DNA of 64,000 nt from Myxococcota bacterium. Its GTDB lineage: Bacteria; Myxococcota; B64-G9. Location: positions 113,842 to 177,841 of the forward strand of contig JAKLGA010000011.1 of assembly GCA_022710975.1 (NCBI GenBank). The letters run 5' to 3'. The position numbers were made by a program, and so were the translations under genes. Each line of letters begins with the position of its first letter. The stretch's first letter is position 1. The notes under the pieces are model-generated. The model did no database searches. It was not told where the DNA came from and saw only the letters and a list, made by a program, of their open reading frames with translations. Positions 16,315 to 24,800 of this stretch are shown here, piece by piece.

Positions 16315-18741
16315 ATGCGCGCGTGGTGGAAGATCCTGGCGGTGATGGGGCTGGCGGCTGGCGTGGCGCTCGCGGGCTGCGGCCCGCAGGAAGAGCCGAA
16401 CGACATCGGGGACTCGCCCGAGCTGGCCGACGTGGACATCCTGCTCGCCGGCGCGCCGGACAAGGCCGACCTCGCGGACGAGAAGACGGACATCGTGCCG
16501 CCCGCGGCCTTCGACCTCATCCAGTACCAGTCGCCCATGCGCAACCAGCGCTCGCGCGGGGTGTGCTCGATCTTCGCCACGGTGGCCCTGATGGAGCACC
16601 TGTACGTGAAGGAGGGCACCTACCCCCAGCCCGACTTCTCCGAGCAATACTTACAGTGGTCGGTGAAGAACGAGGTCGGCGACTTCACCAACACCGAGGG
16701 CTCGAGCGCCAGCAGCAACCTCGAGGCGATCGCCAACTTCGGCATCGTCGAGGAGGCCAAGTGGCCCTACGAGCCGACCCGCTGGAACACCAGCAACGAC
16801 CCGGCCTGCACCAGCGGCGAGGACCTGCCCCTCAAGTGCTACACCAACGGCGATCCCCCCCAGGCCGCGCGTGAGGCGACCAAGTGGAAGCTGCCCCAGA
16901 GCCGCTGGGTGTCCTCCCGCGCCAACTCGATCAAGGCCTTCATGGTCAACAAGAACCAGGGCGTGATCGCGGGCGGCACCTTCTACTACCAGGCCTGGAA
17001 CCACGGCGCCTCCACCCTGCCCGTGCGCTCGGACTACAGCCGCAAGGGCTACGTGATGTACCCCAACGCCAAGGACAAGGAAGAGAGCCTGAAGAAGCGC
17101 GCCGGCCACGCCTTCCTGCTGGTGGGCTGGGACGACAACCTCGAGGTCCAGGCGGTGAACGAGCAGGGCCAGCTCGAGGTGGACGCCCAGGGCAACCCGG
17201 TCATGCAGAAGGGCTTCTTCCTGTTCAAGAACTCCTGGGGCACGGGCCGCTTCGGCGTGGAGAACCCCAAGGGCGACGGCTACGGCTGGATCCAGTACCG
17301 CTACGTCGAGGAGCTGAGCACCGTCGGCTCGGACCTGCCCAAGGTCGATCAGCCCATCAACCCCGAGCAGTGCACCAACGCGCTGGACGACGACCGCGAC
17401 GGCAAGACCGACTGCCTGGATCCGGACTGCGCCGAGGACGACGCCTGCAAGGTCGAGCGGCTGGTGTACGAGAACGCCACCCCGGCCAGCATCCCTGACA
17501 ACAGCGCCAGCGGCGTGTCCAGCACCCTCGAGGTGACCCTCGACGCGGTGATCGGCGCGCTCGATCTGACCGTGGACATCAACCACACCTACCGCGGCGA
17601 CCTCGAGGTGCGGCTCATCCACCCGGACGGCACCGACGTCCAGGTGATCGCCCCGGACTCGTCCTCGGGCGACGACATCAAGACCACCCTGCCCGTGGCG
17701 GCCTTCAACGGCAAGCGCACCCAGGGCGTGTGGACGCTCAAGGTCATCGATCACGCCTCCCAGGACACCGGCACCCTCAACCGCTGGAGCCTGCGCTTCC
17801 AGACCCAGACCGGCGGCGACACGGTCACCATCGACGAGTGCCGGCTCGAGTCCCCGGCCGCCTTCGACGGCCAGCCGGGCCAGGGCTTCCAGGTCCTCGG
17901 CCGGCTGCACGTGGCCGGGCTGACCGATCTCACCAGCGGCATCGACGGCCACGCCTCCCTGGTGGGCCAGGTGGGCGTGGGCGCGCGCGGCAGCCAGCCC
18001 GGCGCGGCCTGGAGCTGGGTCGTGGCCGCCCCCTCGGCCGGCTGGAACGACGCGGACGAGCCGGGCTACGACCAGTACCAGGTCAACCTGACCTCCCCGG
18101 CCGCCGGCGACTACGACTTCGCGGTGCGCTTCTCCGGCGACGGCGGCGCGACCTGGACGCTGTGCGATCTGGACGGCTCCGGCAACGGCTACCAGCCGGC
18201 CCAGGCCGGGGCGCTGACCGTGCGCGCCCAGCAGGTCACCGGCACGCTGCTCATCAGCGAGTACGTCGAGGGTTCGTCCTACAACAAGGCCATCGAGATC
18301 GCCAACCTGGGCAACGGCTCGGCCTCCCTCGACGGCTGCCAGCTGCGCGCCTACCTGAACGGCAGCGCCAGCGTGTCCCGCACCGTGGACCTCAGCGGCT
18401 CGATCGCCGCCCGGGGCACCTTCGTGATGTGCCACCCCAGCGCCTCGGCCGCCGTGCAGGGGAAGTGCCAGCTCACCAACGGCTCGGTGGGCAACTTCAA
18501 CGGCGACGACGCCATCGATCTGGTGTGCAACGGCGTGGTGCTGGACGTGTTCGGCAAGATCGGCGAGGACCCGGGCACCGCCTGGGGCAGCGGCGCGACC
18601 AGCACCGTGGACCACACGCTCCGCCGCAAGTGCAGCGTGACCGCGGGCGACACGAACGGCGCCGACGCCTTCGACCCGGCCGTGCAGTGGGACGGCTTCG
18701 CCAAGGACGCCTTCGACGGCCTGGGCCTGTTCGGCTGCTAG
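16315..18741 (+). CDS. Papain-like (C1A) cysteine peptidase lipoprotein with P-domain and lamin-tail domain
   Basis: 808 residues. The start at 16315 follows GAGAGGAG; the lipobox is LAGC. The C1A catalytic set is intact: Gln78, Cys84 (RGVCSIFAT), His265 (GHAFLLVGW) and Asn306 in KNSWG. Next come one Asp/Cys motif (DDDRDGKTDCLDPDC) of the type repeated in the protein at 488, a proprotein-convertase P-domain (DNTYRGDLEV-like text and GVWTLKVIDHA), a beta-sandwich region, and a lamin-tail domain beginning LLISEYVEGS and ending at the C-terminus. P and lamin-tail domains are usual on secreted hydrolases. Joining them to a papain-like lipoprotein is unusual. A surface or secreted protease role in predation or nutrition is inference. 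Confidence 0.88.
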   Translation: MRAWWKILAVMGLAAGVALAGCGPQEEPNDIGDSPELADVDILLAGAPDKADLADEKTDIVPPAAFDLIQYQSPMRNQRSRGVCSIFATVALMEHLYVKEGTYPQPDFSEQYLQWSVKNEVGDFTNTEGSSASSNLEAIANFGIVEEAKWPYEPTRWNTSNDPACTSGEDLPLKCYTNGDPPQAAREATKWKLPQSRWVSSRANSIKAFMVNKNQGVIAGGTFYYQAWNHGASTLPVRSDYSRKGYVMYPNAKDKEESLKKRAGHAFLLVGWDDNLEVQAVNEQGQLEVDAQGNPVMQKGFFLFKNSWGTGRFGVENPKGDGYGWIQYRYVEELSTVGSDLPKVDQPINPEQCTNALDDDRDGKTDCLDPDCAEDDACKVERLVYENATPASIPDNSASGVSSTLEVTLDAVIGALDLTVDINHTYRGDLEVRLIHPDGTDVQVIAPDSSSGDDIKTTLPVAAFNGKRTQGVWTLKVIDHASQDTGTLNRWSLRFQTQTGGDTVTIDECRLESPAAFDGQPGQGFQVLGRLHVAGLTDLTSGIDGHASLVGQVGVGARGSQPGAAWSWVVAAPSAGWNDADEPGYDQYQVNLTSPAAGDYDFAVRFSGDGGATWTLCDLDGSGNGYQPAQAGALTVRAQQVTGTLLISEYVEGSSYNKAIEIANLGNGSASLDGCQLRAYLNGSASVSRTVDLSGSIAARGTFVMCHPSASAAVQGKCQLTNGSVGNFNGDDAIDLVCNGVVLDVFGKIGEDPGTAWGSGATSTVDHTLRRKCSVTAGDTNGADAFDPAVQWDGFAKDAFDGLGLFGC

Positions 18742-18870
18742 GTTTTCGAGCGCGCCTCCCCGCTGGTCCGGCCCCCCTCTGGAATTCCACTCCCATCCGT
18801 GAAAATCTCCGGGTGTTCCGTCCTTCGGGCGACCGAGGGGGGCAGCCCCCCATTCGACAAGGAGAGCGCC

Positions 18871-19938
18871 ATGCACGCGAACCGCAGCTCCACGATCCGG
18901 GCGGCCCTGGCGGCCGGGCTGCTCGTCATCACCAGCGCCGCGCTGGCCCTGGCCGGCCCGATCCACATGCGGCCCTACTTCGACGCGGACAAGAGCGAGG
19001 TCATCCTGGTGTGGGACGAGGCCACGGGCCAGTCGCGCTCCTGGTACTACGACAAGGCCGAGCAGAAGTTCACGCCCTCGGGGGACAAGTTCCAGCTCCC
19101 GAAGAACCCCGGCATCACCAAGAACGTGATGATGGCGCCCTACCTCGGCCCGGACGGCTCCGAGGTCGTGCTGGTGTGGGACAAGCTGGGCGGCAAGAGC
19201 GTGTCCTGGTACTACGACAAGGCCGAGGAGAAGTTCGTGGCCGCCGAGGCCAAGTACCAGCTCCCCGTCCAGAAGGGCAAGGAGATCCACCTGGCGCCCT
19301 ACCTGGACAAGGACGGCAACGAGGTGATCCTGGCGTGGGACGCCGCCACCGGCAAGAGCCAGAGCCTCTACTTCTCCAAGGCGGACGACAAGTTCATGCC
19401 TTCCGCGGCCGGCTACCAGCTCCCCGCGGATCTGGGGCTCAAGCCGCCGGTCATGCTGCGGCCCTACCTGACCAAGGACGGGGACGAGACCATCCAGGCC
19501 TGGAGCGTGGCGAATGGCCAGTCGGTGAACTGGTACTACTCGGGCGCGGACGAGAAGTACATGCGCTCCGAGGCGGGCTACCAGCTCCCCGCGAACCCCG
19601 GGGTGTCGAAGGACGTGTGGATGGCGCCCTACCTGGACAAGGACGGCAGCGAGGTCGTGCTGGTGTGGAGCGCCTCGACCGGCCAGTCGGTGAGCTGGTA
19701 CTACGACGGCGCGGAGAAGAAGTTCCAGCGCTCGGGGATCGAGTTCCAGCTGCCCACCAACCCGATCAAGGCCAAGCGCATGATGATCATGCCCTACCTG
19801 GACACCGACGCCGCCGAGGTCATGCTGGTGTACGACGCCAAGACCGGCGCCTCGAGGTGCCTGTACTACAACTCGGCCGAGAAGAAGGTCGAGCCGGCCG
19901 CGGCGGGCTTCCAGCTCCCGGTCAACCCCCTCAAGTAG
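18871..19938 (+). CDS. Secreted protein of six ~55-residue tandem repeats
   Basis: 355 residues. The ATG follows AAGGAG (bases 18859-18864 region); the signal peptide cleaves after Ala-Leu-Ala near residue 28. The whole mature protein is six repeats, each with the consensus (M/H)xPYLDxDGxEVxLVWDxxTG followed by SxSWYYDxAExKF and then QLPxNPxxxK. The repeat starts are near residues 31, 87, 139, 195, 250 and 305. The strand-rich pattern and six-fold count suggest a six-bladed beta-propeller, or a string of small beta units. I recognise no named family. Function is unknown. Confidence 0.8.
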   Translation: MHANRSSTIRAALAAGLLVITSAALALAGPIHMRPYFDADKSEVILVWDEATGQSRSWYYDKAEQKFTPSGDKFQLPKNPGITKNVMMAPYLGPDGSEVVLVWDKLGGKSVSWYYDKAEEKFVAAEAKYQLPVQKGKEIHLAPYLDKDGNEVILAWDAATGKSQSLYFSKADDKFMPSAAGYQLPADLGLKPPVMLRPYLTKDGDETIQAWSVANGQSVNWYYSGADEKYMRSEAGYQLPANPGVSKDVWMAPYLDKDGSEVVLVWSASTGQSVSWYYDGAEKKFQRSGIEFQLPTNPIKAKRMMIMPYLDTDAAEVMLVYDAKTGASRCLYYNSAEKKVEPAAAGFQLPVNPLK

Positions 19939-19995
19939 CCCGCCTACCGCTTCCCCGGGCGGCGTGGTACCTTCGGGCCCATCCAGGAGGTCTCC

Positions 19996-20487
19996 ATGCG
20001 CATCGCCCCGCTCGTCCCGCTCGCGCTGTGCCTGTCGTTCGCCCTGGCCTGCCAGAAGCCCGCGGACAGCGCCCCGCCGCCCGCGGCGGCGCCGGCCGCC
20101 GCGCCCGGCCAGGTGAAGCAGCCCGCGGAGCCCGCGCCGGCCGCCGTCGCTGCGCCCCCGGCCGCCGGGCTGGACCAGGCCCTGGCGCAGGCCATCGAGC
20201 AGCTCGAGGGGAAGAAGTACCGCGAGATGCTGGAGCGCTTCGTGGCCCCGCAGGATCGCGAGAAGGCCCTGGGCGCCGCGGGCTCCTGGGACAAGCTGGC
20301 CGAGAGCTTTGCCCAGGGCAAGGCCCCGCAGCTCCTCGAGCGCCTGCAGCAGGCCAAGGGGCAGCGGCCCGAGCTCAGCCCGGACGGCAACCGGGCAGTG
20401 TTCGCGGGCAAGCCGGACGCCCCGGGCGTCGCCGGCAAGGACCTCGCCTGGGAGCGCGTGGACGGCGCCTGGTACCTCAGGAACTAG
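19996..20487 (+). CDS. Small lipoprotein with Ala/Pro-rich linker
   Basis: 163 residues, ATG after AGGAGG. The lipobox is ALAC at residues 16-19, followed by a 45-residue Ala/Pro-rich low-complexity linker and then a helical domain of about 100 residues (LDQALAQAIEQLEGKKYREML onwards). No family is recognised. The last 11 bases overlap the convergent MFS gene. Confidence 0.72.
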   Translation: MRIAPLVPLALCLSFALACQKPADSAPPPAAAPAAAPGQVKQPAEPAPAAVAAPPAAGLDQALAQAIEQLEGKKYREMLERFVAPQDREKALGAAGSWDKLAESFAQGKAPQLLERLQQAKGQRPELSPDGNRAVFAGKPDAPGVAGKDLAWERVDGAWYLRN

Positions 20488-21715
20488 GTCCGGGGCGGGT
20501 CCCCACCGCCAGGAACAAGCCGAGCAGCAGCGCGGCCAGGCCGGCCAGGCCGGCCCCGACGCCGAAGGCCCAGCGCGGGCCGAGCTCGATCCAGAAGACG
20601 CCGAACAGCAGGCTGGCCGGCAGCGCGCTCAGACCCACCGCGCCGTGGTACAGGCCGAAGGCGCTGCCGCTGCGCTCCTGGCCGGCGAGATCCAGCACCA
20701 GGGCCTTCTCCGCGCCCTCGGTCAGCCCGTAGTACAGCCCGTAGATCCCGAGCAGGACCGCGAGCTGGACCAGGGAGGCGGCCCAGGCCATGGCCAGGTA
20801 CACGCCCGCGTACAGGAGCCAGCCTGCCAGGATGAGCGGCCTGCGGCCCACCCGGTCCGAGAGCGCGCCGAAGACCACGCCGGAGGCGGCCTTGGACAGG
20901 TGCAGCAAGATCCACAGGCCGACCATGCCCGCCAGCGACAGCCCGAAGGCCTCGCGGGCGTAGAGCAGCAGGAAGAGGTCCGACGAGTTCCCGAGCGCGA
21001 ACAGCGCGGCGATGCCCACGAAGGCCCACAGCCGGCCCGGCAGCCCGCGGAAGCTCCTGGCCGGGCCCGCGGCCCTGGGTGGGGGCGGGATCTCGCGCAC
21101 CCCCCAGCCCAGGGTGAGCAGCGACAGCGCCCCTGGCACCACGGCCAGCAGGAACAGCAGCCGGAGCGCCGAGAGCTCCTGGCCGGGGTTCGGCGTGGCC
21201 GGCAGCAGGAGCGCGAGCAGGCCGAGGGCCGCCAGCGGCCCGAGCACCGCCCCGGTGTGGTCCATGGCCCGGTGGAAGCCGAAGGCCAGCCCGCGGTGGG
21301 CCGGATCCGCGGAGGCGCCCAGCAGCGCGTCGCGCGGCGCGGTGCGCAGCCCCTTCCCCACCCGGTCGCCCACCTTGAGCGCCAGCACCTGCCAGGCCGC
21401 GCCCGCGAGCCCCGTGAGCGGGCGGAGGAGGCTGGAGAGCCCGTACCCCCAGAGCGCGAGCCCCTTCCTGCGCCCGAGGCGGTCCGAGAGCCCGCCGGCG
21501 TAGGCCTTGAGCAGGCTGGCCGTGGCCTCGGCCGCGCCCTCGGTCAGCCCCACCCAGAAGGCGGCCCAGCCGAGCGGGACCAGCCCGGCCACGAACACCG
21601 GCAAGAGGGGGTTCATCATCTCGCTGGAGAAGTCGGTCCACAGGCTCACCAGCCCGAGCCTCCACACGTTGCCGCGCAGGGCCCGCCAGCGCGAGGTGCG
21701 TCTCTCTGCGGACAA
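20477..21715 (-). CDS. Major facilitator superfamily permease
   Basis: 412 residues and about 12 hydrophobic segments. The start is a TTG at 21715, preceded by GGGAGGCGGAGG with six bases spacing; the upstream open frame to 22414 is antisense noise over the neighbouring gene. The cytoplasmic loop motif GLSDRLGRRKGLALWG is diagnostic of MFS, and DRVGKGLRTAPRDALL marks a subfamily of predicted drug or metabolite exporters. The second half repeats GALSDRVGRRP, the usual internal duplication. Substrate is unknown. It is divergent from the alpha-2-macroglobulin gene. Confidence 0.88.
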   Translation of the reverse strand: MSAERRTSRWRALRGNVWRLGLVSLWTDFSSEMMNPLLPVFVAGLVPLGWAAFWVGLTEGAAEATASLLKAYAGGLSDRLGRRKGLALWGYGLSSLLRPLTGLAGAAWQVLALKVGDRVGKGLRTAPRDALLGASADPAHRGLAFGFHRAMDHTGAVLGPLAALGLLALLLPATPNPGQELSALRLLFLLAVVPGALSLLTLGWGVREIPPPPRAAGPARSFRGLPGRLWAFVGIAALFALGNSSDLFLLLYAREAFGLSLAGMVGLWILLHLSKAASGVVFGALSDRVGRRPLILAGWLLYAGVYLAMAWAASLVQLAVLLGIYGLYYGLTEGAEKALVLDLAGQERSGSAFGLYHGAVGLSALPASLLFGVFWIELGPRWAFGVGAGLAGLAALLLGLFLAVGTRPGPSS

Positions 21716-21740
21716 GCTCGACCTCCGCCTCCCTTGTACC

Positions 21741-21770
21741 ACGCCCCCGGCCGCCGCACGCGGGGGGCGT
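21741..21770. promoter_or_regulatory. Inverted repeat in the divergent MFS/A2M intergenic region
   Basis: ACGCCCCC (21741-21748) and GGGGGCGT (21763-21770) are perfect inverse complements flanking a 14-base GC-rich centre. The element lies in the 112-base gap between two divergent genes and could be a shared operator. No convincing -35/-10 pair was found in the gap. Confidence 0.25.
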
Positions 21771-21827
21771 TGTGGCCGGTGGCGCGTCCGGGGTAGCCTC
21801 CGGGGCTGGACCACGGGGAGGTGGAGC

Positions 21828-24800
21828 TTGAGCGCGCGCGCTGGACGACGGACCCGGATGCTGGCGGTCGCGGTGGGGCTGAGCTTGCTGGCGGCCTGGG
21901 CGCCCGGCGCGGAGACCGGGATCAAGAAGGGGCCGCGGCCGCCCGATCGGGTGGGCGAGCGCCTGGAGCTGCCCTTCCCGCCGCCCGCGGGCGCCCGGCC
22001 GGCCGCCCCCCGGCCCGGCGCCGAGCCGGCCCTCCCGCTGCAGGTCCTGCTGCACCAGCCCGAGGGGATCGACCAGGAGCCGACCGCCGTGTCGGTCACC
22101 TTCAACCAGCCCATGGTGCCGGTCGGCGCGCTGGAGGAGATCCGCAAGCTGCCGACCCCGCTCGAGCTCGAGCCGCGCCTGCCCGGCAGCTTCCACTGGG
22201 CCGGCTCCACCACCCTCACCTTCCGGCCCGAGGGCCGCCTGCCGCGGGCCACCCGCTTCGAGGTGCGCGTGCCCCGCGGGGCGCGCGCGCTGTCCGGGGC
22301 GAGCCTGGCCGAGGACTTCGCCTTCGCCTTCGAGACCCCCCGGCCCAGGGTGGTGGGGGTGCGGCCGCACGACGGGCAGGACCACCTGCCGCTCGAGCCC
22401 GGCCTGGTGCTCACCTTCGATCAGCCCGTGGCCGCGGAGCGCGCGTTCGGCCACGCGCGGCTCGTGGACGAGGCCGGCGCGCAGGTGCCGCTCGCGCCCT
22501 TGCCGCGCGAGCGCTGGAAGCCGGAGCTCGGGCTCGAGGGGGACGCCGCGGAGCGCAGCGCCGCGCTCCGGCCCGAGCGGCCACTCCGGCCCGCGGCCGC
22601 CTACCGGCTGGAGGTGGAGCCCGGCCTGGTCGGCCTGGGCGGGCCGCTGCCCATGACCCAGGCGTTCTCCTCGAGCTTTCGCACCTACGGGCCGCTCGCC
22701 GTGGTCGGCCTGCTGTGCGGCTGGAGCCAGGACGCGCGCGAGTGCGAGGTGGGCGAGGAGCTGCGGCTGGCCTTCAGCAACGAGCTGGCCGAGCGGGACC
22801 CGGCGGGCTTCGTGCGCGTCGAGCCCGCGGTGCCCGGCCTCCGGCTGGAGCGCGAGGGCAGCTACGTGGCGCTGCGCGGCGCCTTCGCCGCCGGGGTGGC
22901 CTACCGCGTGACGGTGAAGGCTGGCCTGGGCGACGCCTTCGGCCAGCGGCTGGCCACCCCCTGGACGGGGCGCATGCGCCTGGTGCACCGCGCCCCCGTG
23001 TTCGAGGTGCTGACCGAGGGGGTGGCGCTGCTCGAGCGCCAGGGGCGCCTCGAGCTGCCGCTGCTCCTGCTCAACGTGCGCGCGGTGCAGGTTGAGGCCT
23101 ACCGCTTCCCCGAGGCCGCCCTGCCGGCCTTCCTGGGGCTGGAGGGCCAGCTCGGCGACGCCGAGGATCTCGACCGGGAGCTGGCGGCGCACCGCGGGCT
23201 GCGCGTGGCCGGCTGGCGCGACGCCCCGCGCACGGCCTGGGACCGGGAGGAGGTGCGCGGGCTCCCGCTGCGGCGGCTCGTGGCCGCGCACGGCTCCGGG
23301 GCCTACCTGCTGCGCCTCACCCCGCGCGGCGAGCGGGGGGCCTCCCTCGAGCCGCGCGCGGTCATGCTGCAGGTGTCCGATCTCGGGCTCACCGCCCGCT
23401 ACGACAGCGAGCGGGTGGTGGTGCTGGCCACCTCGATCTCCAGCGGCCGGCCGCGCGCCGGGGTGCGCCTGCGGCTGCGGCCGGGCCAGGGGCTGCCCGA
23501 GCTCGGCGCGGTCACGGGTGGCGACGGCCTGGCGGTGCTCACCGGCGCGCCGGCGGAGCGGGCCTCCTCCTCGCTGCTGCTCTCGGCGCGCGCCGGCCGG
23601 GACGAGGGCTTCGTCGTGCTCGGCTCGCGGGGCGACGACGATCGCTGGAGCTCGCTCAGCTGGGGCCGCCCGCCCCGCGCCGAGGCGGTCCGGTTGTTCC
23701 TGTTCCCCGACCGCGACCTGTTCCGCCCCGGCGAGGAGGTGAGCGTGTTCGGCCTGGCCCGGCGCTACGCGGCCGAGCGCTTCCCGCGGCCCGGGCCGCT
23801 GCCCCCGGACCAGCAGGCCTACCGCTGGGTGGCCCGCTCGGCCCGCGGCCGGGAGGTGGCCCGCGGCGAGGGCCGCCTGGAGGAGCAGGGCAGCCTGCGC
23901 CTCGCCTTCCGCCTGCCCGCGGACGTGGATCTCGGCCGGCTGAGCCTCGAGGTGACGCTGCCGGCCGCGGAGCGGCAGGGCGGCCGGGCCGGCCTGTCCC
24001 TGCAGGTGGAGGAGTACCGCGCCCCGGAGCACGAGGTGCTGGTGGAGCTGGGCCCCGCCGGCGCGCTCGCTGGACAGGCGCTCACCGCCAAGGTCCAGGG
24101 CCGCTACCTCTTCGGCGCGCCCATGCGCGGGGCCGAGGCCCGCTGGCAGCTCTTCGCCGACCCCGCGCGCTTCAGCGCGCCGGGCCAGGAGGGCTTCCAC
24201 TTCGGCAGCGCCCCCGAGCCCTGGTGGTGGTGGCGCGGGGAGCGCATGCACGAGCACTTCCGGGAGCGGCGCCACCCCATCCAGCAGGGCCAGGGCCCGC
24301 TCGACGGGCAGGGCGCGCTCGCGCCGGCGCTCTCCCCGCCGCGCGCCTCCGGCCCCGATCCGCTCGGCCTGACGCTGGAGGCCCAGGTGGTCGATCTCAG
24401 CCGCCAGAGCGTGGCCGGGCGGGCGCACCTGCTCCTGCACCCGGCCGAGCGCTACGCCGGCCTACGGCCCGAGCGGGTCTTCCTGGAGGTCGGCCAGCCG
24501 CTCCGGGTCGAGCTGGTGCTGGTGGATGTCGCCGGGCGGGCCCAGGCCGGCGCGCCGCTCGAGCTCCGCGCCGCCCGCCGCGATCGCGCGCGCGGCGAGG
24601 ACGAGCCCCTGGCGGAGCCCTGCCGGGTGACGTCCGCGGCGCACCCGGTGGCCTGCAGCCTGGCGCTCGCCCGTCCCGGCTCCTGGCGGCTCGAGGCGAG
24701 CGCGCAGGATCCCGGCGGACGGAGGGTGCAGAGCGCCCAGTGGGTCGAGGTGCTGGGGCCGGGCGGGGGCGAGCGCGACACCCGGGCCAGCCGCCTGGAC

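Noticed and set aside
20484..24440. 1318-residue minus-strand open frame across the MFS gene and the alpha-2-macroglobulin gene
   Set aside because: It is out of frame with the real MFS gene and antisense to the A2M gene. Such long frames are expected in very GC-rich DNA.
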